Virus record (IMG/VR): IMGVR_UViG_3300030107_000117
Coordinates: 1 to 20,249 of that record
Source: a virus
Direction: 5' to 3' (one strand)
DNA length: 20,249 nt
Both the position numbers and the translations under genes were made by a program. Below, one piece after another: positions 8,311-15,743 of this stretch. Numbering within the stretch: the stretch's first letter is position 1; the number at the start of each line of letters is the position of its first letter. The notes beneath the pieces were generated by a model that saw only the letters and a program-made list of their open reading frames with translations, was not told the DNA's origin and did not search any database.

Positions 8311-8772
8311 CTAACTGTAATCTCTTCTTGTTAATTCTAGATTTCTTAATAAATCATCTATTCCAAACAATTCAGTTTGCTCTCTTCTGCCTAACTCAAG
8401 TGCGCTCATTTCTAACCTTCTTTTAGAACCTTCAATTAACTCTTCTTGATTTTCTCTCAGTCTTTTCATTCTTTCTGATTCATTGCCTGTTAATATATTT
8501 GCAAAACCAACCCTATCTCTTCTTTCATCTGATTCCATATTTATATTATACGACTCATCTAAAAATTTATCTAAATCACTTAATGTAGAAGATTCAATGT
8601 CTTCCATTTGCATATCACTTAAACTTCTATAATATGATGTTATGTTTTGTCTTCTTGCATTTATATCAGAAATCATTTGATTTATTTGATTTAGATTATC
8701 TCTTGCTTGTTTAGAGCCAGCAGTTTCTCCTAAAATTCCCCATTTTCCTGATGCTGGGTGAAATTTTGCCAT
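8311..8772 (-). CDS. Small coiled-coil virion-associated protein (153 aa)
   Basis: I do not recognise the family. After MAKFHPASGKWGILGE the protein is almost entirely charged helix: DNLNQINQMISDINARRQ, then MKRLRENQEELIEGSKRR, which look like coiled coil. There is no signal peptide or hydrophobic helix. The start has a good AAGGAG site and is separated from the stop of the 338-aa gene by only two bases. Placed between a putative ejection protein and the 222-aa and giant proteins, it may be an internal core or chaperone-like component. That is inference from position. Confidence 0.7.
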   Translation of the reverse strand: MAKFHPASGKWGILGETAGSKQARDNLNQINQMISDINARRQNITSYYRSLSDMQMEDIESSTLSDLDKFLDESYNINMESDERRDRVGFANILTGNESERMKRLRENQEELIEGSKRRLEMSALELGRREQTELFGIDDLLRNLELTRRDYS

Positions 8773-8774
8773 AA

Positions 8775-9791
8775 TTATCTTCTCCTTTTTGATATTAAAC
8801 TTAATAAACCTAATCCAACACCTAAAAGAGGATTTACAAAACCTGCTGCGCTAGCAAGACCAGCAGCTCCTGAAGCTGCTCCAGAGACATTAGATAAATC
8901 ACCTCTCCCTTGTGCAATATTAGAAAGTCCTGAACTCAAGCTAGATAAACTACCTATTGCGCCTAGAGCTTTTCCTGCTGTGCCTAGTCCAGAAGACACA
9001 CCTTCAGCACCTTCTAGTCTTTTTGAAGCTTCTTCCATTGCTTTGTCTATTGTTTCTTGAGAAGCTTTATTACCTGATATTCTAGTTACACCTTCAGGAA
9101 GTGTTCCCTCTGCAACGCCACTAAGCGCAGATGGCAAAGGTTTTCTACCTGCGCCTAACATATTTTGTAAACCCTGACTAGAAACGTCTCCCATAGGAGG
9201 AGGAGGTATAATTGACTCAACTTCTACATCTGGCATTATATCTGCATCAGCGCTAGGTACTGAGCTTCTTGCTTTTGACCTTGCCTGTTCAATCATAGCT
9301 CCACTTTTAACTGCCTCTGGATTTGGTTCAACATCAAAAGCAAAAGAATCATAAGCATTTCTAGTTCCAAAAGATGGAGTTGTTGTTTTTCCAAAACCTT
9401 CTTGAACATTAACCATACCATCATCGACCATGCTAACATTGTTAGTTCTTTGAGGTATTCCAAAAGTTTCTCGCAATGTTATAGGTGAAGATTCTCCGCT
9501 AGCTATTTTTCTAGAGCCTTCTAACATATATTGACCAGCAGTTTTAGGGTCTAACAAAAACTCTTTAAATGTTAGGTCTGGTTTAAATCTTTTAGCTAAA
9601 AGAAATTCACGCCTTGTTTTTATTCCTCCAAGAGCCGTCTTACCTGCACTTTTAATATTCTTTTTTAGCTGTTTATCTTCTTGCTGTGCTAATAATAAAT
9701 CTCTATTAAGTTTTCGTATTAAAAAGTTTACATCAGAGCTAGCTTGTCTAGCTCCTCCTCCGTACATATCTAATAATTCTCTTGTTGTCAT
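8775..9791 (-). CDS. Putative ejection (internal virion) protein with hydrophobic Gly/Ala C-terminus (338 aa)
   Basis: The N-terminal ~70 residues are a charged helix (NFLIRKLNRDLLLAQQEDKQ). The middle (about 100-240) is low-complexity and Pro/Ser-rich, including IIPPPPMGD. The last ~75 residues form a long Gly/Ala/Ser/Leu-rich amphipathic to hydrophobic stretch (SGLGTAGKALGAIGSLSSL, then AGFVNPLLGVGLGLLSLI) ending in SKRRR. A weakly hydrophobic Ala/Gly-rich helix with a basic end is typical of podovirus ejection proteins that insert in the host envelope, such as T7 gp14 or P22 gp7/gp20. No homology to a named family can be seen, so the role rests on composition and neighbours. An AGAGGT site precedes the ATG. 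Confidence 0.7.
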   Translation of the reverse strand: MTTRELLDMYGGGARQASSDVNFLIRKLNRDLLLAQQEDKQLKKNIKSAGKTALGGIKTRREFLLAKRFKPDLTFKEFLLDPKTAGQYMLEGSRKIASGESSPITLRETFGIPQRTNNVSMVDDGMVNVQEGFGKTTTPSFGTRNAYDSFAFDVEPNPEAVKSGAMIEQARSKARSSVPSADADIMPDVEVESIIPPPPMGDVSSQGLQNMLGAGRKPLPSALSGVAEGTLPEGVTRISGNKASQETIDKAMEEASKRLEGAEGVSSGLGTAGKALGAIGSLSSLSSGLSNIAQGRGDLSNVSGAASGAAGLASAAGFVNPLLGVGLGLLSLISKRRR

Positions 9792-9802
9792 ATTTTACCT
9801 CT

Positions 9803-11242
9803 TTATAAAAAATCGTCCTTACTTTGCAATCTTAGTGCAGATGCTTTTAATGTTGTAATTGAACCAGATGAAGAATGGTCATTTCTAAAAACTATTCCAC
9901 TACTACTTGTCCAACTTAAAGAACCACCAGCATCTGTTGATAATTCTTGTGCAACTAATGTAGCTGTGAGAGCTGTAGTTGAAACTCCAAAACATATATA
10001 AGACTGCATACAGTCATTTAGTGTTCCATGATGCCAAACAATTGTGACTAACCACACTGTTCCTAATCCATTATCATCATTCCCGGCAGAAACAATTGTA
10101 AATGTGCTTCCAGCGCTTATGCTTGAACCTGATGCCTTGTATGTTTGCGCTCTTACTAAATGATTTGTGTCTATTTGGTCAAATTTAACGCTATGAGTTG
10201 AGCAATCTATTGTATCACTTCCACTGTTATACAATGTTGATATTTCACATAAACCATGTATTTTTACTCTAGAATCTGAAGTATGAGGTGTTAAGCTAGA
10301 ACCAACTCCTATATCTATAGGGCCAGTAGCCCTCATTAATAAACCGGTACTAGCTCCAGTATTATCGTTTTCAGCTCTCAATCTAATGCCATTTTCACTT
10401 CTAACATCAACTCCAGCAGTACCGCCCTTACCTGCAACATTGTCACATTCAATTAAAATTCCATTAAAAGCAGACCCAGCTCCCTGAGAGTCTGTTTTTA
10501 TATGTATTCCTGTAAAATCAGAATTATTGCTATTTGCATTTTTTATTAAAATAGTATTTGAAGAATCGTCATTACCGCTACTGTCTCCATCTGCTCCATC
10601 TGTTTCTATTGTAATATTAGCCAAGGATGTTAATGTAAACGTGCTTGAGTTATCCCAATCTGTTACAACTGTATTCCAATCGCAGGTTCTAACTACATCT
10701 AATTCATAATCAAGGCCAACGCCAACATCTAATGTATTTCCACTTGTTAAATTTATATCATTACTTCCAGTAGTAGTTAGAGTTATAGGATTAGCGCCAC
10801 TTGCTAAAAACTCTCCATCTGCTGTATCTATAGTTGTTCTATCTAACTTAGTGTGACCATCAACATCTAAGGTGTCTACAGAGCCAATATCATTTGTTCC
10901 CATATTTAAATTACCACTCATTGCCCTAGAACCATTTACTAATAAATATTGAGAATGGTCATCGGAGCCTAGTCCTTGTAATGAACTGTGGTCAATTACA
11001 TTGTTAGAAGTCAGGGAAGACGGACGACGACCTATTGGTCTTTGTTGAGGAAGGTTTCCAGAAGATGATAGAGCTATCCAGTTGCCATCTTGTTTTAAAT
11101 ACTGAACAGTTCCAGAACCTTCTACTTTTCTAAAAGATATATCTCCTTCATTACCAGAGTTTTTATCTGGCTTACCAACTCCAAAAGTAGGTTGTTTAGA
11201 CTTTTGATGTATTAATTTTCTTTCGTCTCTTGTCAATGACAT
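9803..11242 (-). CDS. Fibre- or spike-like tail protein with DDHSQYL motif (479 aa)
   Basis: The N-terminal 60 residues have the pattern GVGKPDKNSGNEGDISFR and YLKQDGNWIAL, a small beta domain commonly found at the start of phage tail appendages. Then IDHSSLQGLGSDDHSQYL and GSRAMSGNLNMGTNDIG (about 84-120) match the 'DDHPQYL..G.R.MTG.L.M' motif of many tail fibres. Residues 120-330 are repetitive beta-helix-like sequence rich in Asp, Asn, Gly and Thr. The C-terminal ~120 residues, from about TYKASGSSISAGS onward, look like a separate globular beta domain with cysteines and Trp. The start overlaps the stop of the 917-aa gene (TAATG). It is a second appendage protein beside the larger fibre at 1-1889. 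It could be a spike, a fibre adaptor or a side fibre. Confidence 0.75.
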   Translation of the reverse strand: MSLTRDERKLIHQKSKQPTFGVGKPDKNSGNEGDISFRKVEGSGTVQYLKQDGNWIALSSSGNLPQQRPIGRRPSSLTSNNVIDHSSLQGLGSDDHSQYLLVNGSRAMSGNLNMGTNDIGSVDTLDVDGHTKLDRTTIDTADGEFLASGANPITLTTTGSNDINLTSGNTLDVGVGLDYELDVVRTCDWNTVVTDWDNSSTFTLTSLANITIETDGADGDSSGNDDSSNTILIKNANSNNSDFTGIHIKTDSQGAGSAFNGILIECDNVAGKGGTAGVDVRSENGIRLRAENDNTGASTGLLMRATGPIDIGVGSSLTPHTSDSRVKIHGLCEISTLYNSGSDTIDCSTHSVKFDQIDTNHLVRAQTYKASGSSISAGSTFTIVSAGNDDNGLGTVWLVTIVWHHGTLNDCMQSYICFGVSTTALTATLVAQELSTDAGGSLSWTSSSGIVFRNDHSSSGSITTLKASALRLQSKDDFL

Positions 11243-13995
11243 TATTTAACGCTTTTCATTCTGTAAACTATAGAAATATCATTTATTTCAAAACTAGCAG
11301 GAACTGACCCGGAACTTGCATCTACTTGAAATCTTAATCTAAATGAGAATATATTATTTGATTCTGAAGATACATCAGGTTTTAAAATAGCCTGTTGCCA
11401 TCCGGTAGCAGAATTTAATTTATTTGATGAAAAATTAGTTCCATCTTCAAAATCGTACGGAAATGATGTGCCACCATTTACATCATAATCTACCATAACA
11501 TTAGTAGCCGAACCTCCGCTTTTGTATGTTACATATACTTTATAAACCTTTTTTCTTACAGATGGTTGACCAAAATCAATATCTTTAGTTGTGTAAAGAA
11601 AGTTTCCAGATGATACAGGAGATGAACTCCAACTCATTATGTCAGAGTCATCATTAGTTACATATATTAAATTTTGATTTTCATCAATTGCAAAGTTAGT
11701 CATATTTGTAAAATTTGTATTATTAGATACTCTAAATATAAGCAACCTATTTTTTCCCCTAGTCCAAGCTTTTAATACAAAATCATATATGTATATATCT
11801 TTATCATAATTTTTTATTAATAATTGTCTTTTTTTAGGTATGTATCCTATATGGGCCTCTGACATATCAATATCATTTGATGTTATAAATGATTCCCAAT
11901 CAGACTCGCTTATCAGTCTAACTCCATCTTTTTCTAAAAGATTTCTAATATTTCTACCATCATAAAAGTAAACACCAAAAGAATTAAACCAAATAACTCC
12001 GTAATCTGTTTTAAAAACATGATAGTCAAACGAACAACCTTTATTTCTATATACATCCTCTAAAAAGTCAACGCTTTCAGCAACATTAATTATAAATAAA
12101 CTCTTTTGTTTAAATTGAAGTATTCTATCTGCAAATGCTTCTAGCTTTACTATGCTTTCTCCATCTCTTATTGCAACGTCAACAAGACCCATTCCAGATG
12201 GAAATGTATCAAATTTATTTACTCTGCTTTTTAACATTCTGTCTGAATGTGTTTCTCCATCTTTTTTTATATTTCCAATATAAACTCTTCTTCCATGAAC
12301 TACTGCTGTTTTATAAAAAGCATTTAAACTTTTTACTTCTGTATCAAAACCATTTATTGTTTTAAATGTATCTACAAGATTTGCTGAGTCTGGAGTTATA
12401 TCTTTTATCAGAGATGCTTTAGCCAATAATCCAGAAGGATGACTACTATTAACCATAGAGTATGATATTGTGTCAGATTCTGGAAAAAATTTAAATCCTT
12501 TTTCTATAAAATCTAACTCACCTATTAAAAAATAATTATCATTTTCTTCTAATTTATAATACAACCTAGAGCCAACAATTCTTTTATTAAAAGAGTATGC
12601 TGGACTTCCTGCGTTATTATAAGGTAGTATATAGGTATCAAAACTAAATAAAACAGAACCGCCTACTATGTTTACTTTGTTTGGTTGAATTGCACTCGTA
12701 TTAGTAAATAACATTGGTTTTGATTCTTGTTTTGCATCATCGTATAAAAAAGTATGATGAAAGGTGTATACTCCCGGTCTAAAACCATCTAAAACTGGAT
12801 TTAAAGCTATAACTGGAGTTGATAGATAATAATCAGGAGCATCATTGCTAGCGTTACCGCCTCCATAAGCTCCTCCAGTCTTTTGTTGCGCTCTTAATGT
12901 TATACTTAGAAATGTAGAGTCTATATCAGTTCCATCAGTTTGGTCAGAAAAATTGGTTCTATTAGCTACTAAAAAATTCCAACAATCTGCAACTAAATCG
13001 TCTGAAAAAAATTTCCATTGTAAACTACCTGTTCCACTTGACAATATTAATGAAAAGTAGTCTATTTTGTCTAATTCTGTTTGTGTTGTATTTACGCAAA
13101 ACAAGATACATTGTTCTTCTGAAAGAGTAAAAGAAAGATTAGTTCCGCTATCACCATTGTTTAAAGTAATACTATTAATAGTTTGTGAAGCATCTCCTTC
13201 AAATTTAAAAACATTATTTCCCAATGGTGGAAATATTACTGTCTCTGCTGGTTCTGATAAAGTTGCGTTTAGTGGAGAGCCTGAGTTTCTTGACCATGCA
13301 AGAGAACTATTTTCGAATGTTTCTAATTTTTGTATCCCAACTCTAAGGTTAACAGAAGTATGAGTTACTACTTCAGTAGCGCCACTTCCATCAGCTATAT
13401 TACCATCATACTCAGCATTAGTTGAATTTACTGTGTCACCATCAGAACCAATGGTAGGGTCAGATATTAAACAAATACCTGTAGTTGGAGATGCTATATT
13501 TTGGTCTGAACTAACCCAAGCATTAATAGAACCAGATGAAGCATTAAGGCTATCAAATTTTGTACTTGATATATATCCAAACCATTGTCCATTTTGCAAT
13601 AATGCACCATCTCCTATTCTTAAATTTCCATCAACAACATAAAACACAGGATGATTTGTTTGAAGACTTATTTGACTTGTTGACCAAGCAGTATCGTAAA
13701 TATCAAACTCAGTATCATCTACATCGTAAACAATTATTAAAGAAAATTCTCCTGTAGTAGATGGAGAGCTTACTTTTCTATCAGAACCCATCACAAATAA
13801 ACCCCTGTTAGGTAATATTTGTAATGTATTTGATTGATTATTTTGAGAAGATTGTCCTAATAATTTTAATTTACCTAAAGAATCAATGATTACATCCTCT
13901 AAGTCAGGAGATTGCAAATCAGATACATCTCTAGGGTCAGCATTAGTATTTAATCCTCCATGAAATCCAGTAATATTTAAGGTTGTTTTAGCCAT
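11242..13995 (-). CDS. Large tail nozzle/stabiliser-like tail protein (917 aa)
   Basis: The N-terminus reads NITGFHGGLNTNADPRDVSDLQSPDLEDVIIDSLGKLKLLG. This is the familiar start of podovirus tail proteins such as T7 gp12 and P22 gp10-like proteins ('GG.n....P..l...q...l.N..i...G.l..R.G'). Around residues 580-690 the region DRMLKSRVNKFDTFP, VKLEAFADRILQFKQKSLFII and GVIWFNSFGVYFYDGRNIRNLL has the repeated blade pattern of a beta-propeller. The whole protein is beta-rich with no membrane segment. It should form the distal tube or nozzle below the connectors. It overlaps both neighbours by one base (TAATG), implying coupled translation and similar stoichiometry. The assignment to the nozzle family is by motif pattern only. 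Confidence 0.7.
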   Translation of the reverse strand: MAKTTLNITGFHGGLNTNADPRDVSDLQSPDLEDVIIDSLGKLKLLGQSSQNNQSNTLQILPNRGLFVMGSDRKVSSPSTTGEFSLIIVYDVDDTEFDIYDTAWSTSQISLQTNHPVFYVVDGNLRIGDGALLQNGQWFGYISSTKFDSLNASSGSINAWVSSDQNIASPTTGICLISDPTIGSDGDTVNSTNAEYDGNIADGSGATEVVTHTSVNLRVGIQKLETFENSSLAWSRNSGSPLNATLSEPAETVIFPPLGNNVFKFEGDASQTINSITLNNGDSGTNLSFTLSEEQCILFCVNTTQTELDKIDYFSLILSSGTGSLQWKFFSDDLVADCWNFLVANRTNFSDQTDGTDIDSTFLSITLRAQQKTGGAYGGGNASNDAPDYYLSTPVIALNPVLDGFRPGVYTFHHTFLYDDAKQESKPMLFTNTSAIQPNKVNIVGGSVLFSFDTYILPYNNAGSPAYSFNKRIVGSRLYYKLEENDNYFLIGELDFIEKGFKFFPESDTISYSMVNSSHPSGLLAKASLIKDITPDSANLVDTFKTINGFDTEVKSLNAFYKTAVVHGRRVYIGNIKKDGETHSDRMLKSRVNKFDTFPSGMGLVDVAIRDGESIVKLEAFADRILQFKQKSLFIINVAESVDFLEDVYRNKGCSFDYHVFKTDYGVIWFNSFGVYFYDGRNIRNLLEKDGVRLISESDWESFITSNDIDMSEAHIGYIPKKRQLLIKNYDKDIYIYDFVLKAWTRGKNRLLIFRVSNNTNFTNMTNFAIDENQNLIYVTNDDSDIMSWSSSPVSSGNFLYTTKDIDFGQPSVRKKVYKVYVTYKSGGSATNVMVDYDVNGGTSFPYDFEDGTNFSSNKLNSATGWQQAILKPDVSSESNNIFSFRLRFQVDASSGSVPASFEINDISIVYRMKSVK

Positions 13996-14648
13996 TATTT
14001 ACCAGAACTCATATACGGAGCTAATGCATTTCCATACTCTGCTAACAGTTCTTGATACTGACTTCTATGTAAAATTACAACTTCACTATCTTCATCTTCA
14101 TTAAAAAAAGTTATTTGTCTTTGCTTTAGTCTTGCGCTAGCACCCAGGATTAAGGCGTGTTCTAGCTCATCTGGAAACTTAGAAACAGAGCTAGCACCAT
14201 GTAGTATTGTAGGATTTTCCATTACATAATATCTACTTGGATTTGCGCTTGTCGGCTCAGGATATACATAAACATCATTATCGTTAAAAGTCCACCTTGG
14301 AGACTCATCTGTTGCAAAAAATATACTATGAGGATTTTGAATTTTACCTTGCAATGATGCATCTACATAAACACAAGAAACATATAAATCAGTAGTATCA
14401 TCAGATTCTCTTCTTTCAACCAATACTATTCTACTGTTTTCAATGTTGCTAGCAATTGGATTTGAGGTAACATTCAAAGACTTAGTTGAATATTGTATTA
14501 AAATATCTGGTCGAACTTTATTTAAAATATCGCTAGCAGTATCCTGCAAAGCATCTTGAATTGCCTGTTGATTAGCTGAGGCATCATCACTGCCAACACT
14601 TGCAGTAGCTCCTATTATATCTTCTATTCTTGTTTGAAAATCAGCCAT
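13995..14648 (-). CDS. Connector/tail-tube-like structural protein (217 aa)
   Basis: The N-terminal helix (DFQTRIEDIIGATASVGSDD, then a Gln/Asp-rich helix ALQDTASDILNKV) is followed by a beta domain (about 50-150), including RWTFNDNDVYVYPEPTSAN. A C-terminal helical pair follows, PDELEHALILGASARLKQRQ and VVILHRSQYQELLAEYGNAL. Helix, beta core and a terminal helix with 'P..L..A...GA...L' are typical of podovirus head-tail adaptors and tail tubular A-like proteins. It lies between another connector-like gene and the nozzle-like gene, overlapping both by one base. A CAGGAGC site is 12 bases upstream of the start. The role as second adaptor or tube ring is inferred. Confidence 0.6.
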   Translation of the reverse strand: MADFQTRIEDIIGATASVGSDDASANQQAIQDALQDTASDILNKVRPDILIQYSTKSLNVTSNPIASNIENSRIVLVERRESDDTTDLYVSCVYVDASLQGKIQNPHSIFFATDESPRWTFNDNDVYVYPEPTSANPSRYYVMENPTILHGASSVSKFPDELEHALILGASARLKQRQITFFNEDEDSEVVILHRSQYQELLAEYGNALAPYMSSGK

Positions 14649-15565
14649 TAATCATCTGCTCCTGTTGTGTTCTCAATAGAACCATTTCTTGTGGTTACAA
14701 ATACCTGCATTGGATTTGGAATCAAATGAGGCATAGGTTCTTTTGCGCGTGATGTTTCTATGTAATCTTGTTCTATCTTTCTTGCCAATCCCATATGCCC
14801 GCTACCAACTTGAAGATTTCCTCCAAGATTTAAAAAATGACCCAAAGTGCAATGTATTGCCGCTGGAATTAGTTGTTGAGGGAGGTCAACCCTACTTGAT
14901 AAACTATTTTTTTCTTCTGGACTAGCATAATAATAAACTCTAAGATTTCCACCTGAGGTAGGATTTTTAGTTAAAAACAGTTTGTGAGTATCTTTTTGCC
15001 ATACGCCACCACTTGAATATGCTGTTGTTTCACTTGAAGAATCAATTTGTACAGTAAAGTTTGTGCTTGCATTATATGTTATAGGAAGTCTTTTGCCATT
15101 TAAGTGGGATTCTTTTGTTGCAGTAACAAAATGACCTTTTATCTCACTAAAAATTACATAATCGCCTGTAGATAGGCCATGAGATGCAGATGTAATAAAT
15201 GTAGGATTTTGTGAAGAAACATTTGTAATAACACCATTTGAAACATCTGTTTTAATATAATAACCAATTTTAGATATATCATCATCATCTACATTAGATA
15301 TAATTGCTGATTCATCTACAAAAGGAACATCTGCTTGGTCTAGTTCTACTTTATATATTTGCCCAGAGTAATTTGCTTTTGTAAAAATATACTCTTTACC
15401 GCTAGCAGTAAATGTTTGTGAGTCTTTTTTACGAACTGCCCTCATTGCGATTTCTTTTATTGCTTGGTCAAAGTATATCTCAATTAAATTATGAGACACA
15501 GGCAGTTCTATTCCACCAGCTATAACCCCAGCATCAATAAGTTCGTATGCTTCTTGGTATCGCAT
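14648..15565 (-). CDS. Head-tail connector-like protein with inserted beta domain (305 aa)
   Basis: Helical ends surround a beta insert. Residues 1-50 (YQEAYELIDAGVIAGGIELP, then NLIEIYFDQAIKEIAMRAV) and 228-270 (LPQQLIPAAIHCTLGHFLNL, then the helix MGLARKIEQDYIETSRA) resemble adaptor helices. Residues ~108-190 contain TFITSASHGLSTGDYVIF, LNGKRLPITY and TAYSSGGVW. These follow the 'T.A.HGLstGD.V.i...G...LNG..y.it.......F.l......t.YtsGG' pattern of a small beta domain that recurs in phage and other proteins (E1 FCCH-like in family databases, from memory). The start overlaps the last 32 bases of the small basic gene, with a purine-rich AGAGAAAG as weak binding site. The function as connector is inferred from position and architecture. 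Confidence 0.65.
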   Translation of the reverse strand: MRYQEAYELIDAGVIAGGIELPVSHNLIEIYFDQAIKEIAMRAVRKKDSQTFTASGKEYIFTKANYSGQIYKVELDQADVPFVDESAIISNVDDDDISKIGYYIKTDVSNGVITNVSSQNPTFITSASHGLSTGDYVIFSEIKGHFVTATKESHLNGKRLPITYNASTNFTVQIDSSSETTAYSSGGVWQKDTHKLFLTKNPTSGGNLRVYYYASPEEKNSLSSRVDLPQQLIPAAIHCTLGHFLNLGGNLQVGSGHMGLARKIEQDYIETSRAKEPMPHLIPNPMQVFVTTRNGSIENTTGADD

Positions 15566-15686
15566 TTTTCTTTCTCTTTTTACGTTTTTTACGAATACGA
15601 GATTTTTTAGTTCCTAACGTGGTCATCAACCTTGATGAACCATCGCTAAATCTTGTTGCCCCAGTTCCGTATGTTATTTCTTTCAT
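15534..15686 (-). CDS. Small basic protein with major-capsid-like N-terminal peptide (50 aa)
   Basis: The ATG start at 15684-15686 is preferred, because it follows GGAAAC and lies downstream of a strong hairpin. A longer 62-residue reading would use a TTG at 15720-15722 inside that hairpin. Residues 1-26 contain YGTGATRFSDGSSR and LGTK, which align with YGSGTALQFSDGSQR and LGDK at the same distance from the start of the major capsid protein. Residues 27-50 are extremely basic (SRIRKKRKKRKK). I infer a minor capsid component that uses the shared peptide to join the capsid shell, leaving a positive tail to contact packaged DNA or to steer assembly. The last 32 bases overlap the next gene. The family is unknown and expression is not proven, but the aligned motif in frame argues strongly that it is real. 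Confidence 0.7.
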   Translation of the reverse strand: MKEITYGTGATRFSDGSSRLMTTLGTKKSRIRKKRKKRKKNAIPRSIRTY

Positions 15687-15697
15687 ATTGTTTCCAA

Positions 15698-15723
15698 TTT
15701 GAGGGCGGTTACCCGCCCTCAAA
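15698..15723 (-). promoter_or_regulatory. Strong GNRA-loop hairpin between capsid and small basic genes
   Basis: On the minus strand TTTGAGGGCGG, loop GTAA, then CCGCCCTCAAA form a perfect 11-bp stem capped by a GNRA-type tetraloop. It begins 20 bases after the capsid stop and ends 11 bases before the ATG of the small basic gene. No T-run follows on either strand, so it is unlikely to be a classical terminator. It fits an mRNA 3'-end stabiliser, an RNase processing site or a regulator of downstream translation. Confidence 0.75.
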
Positions 15724-15743
15724 CGATTATTGGATTATGAACC

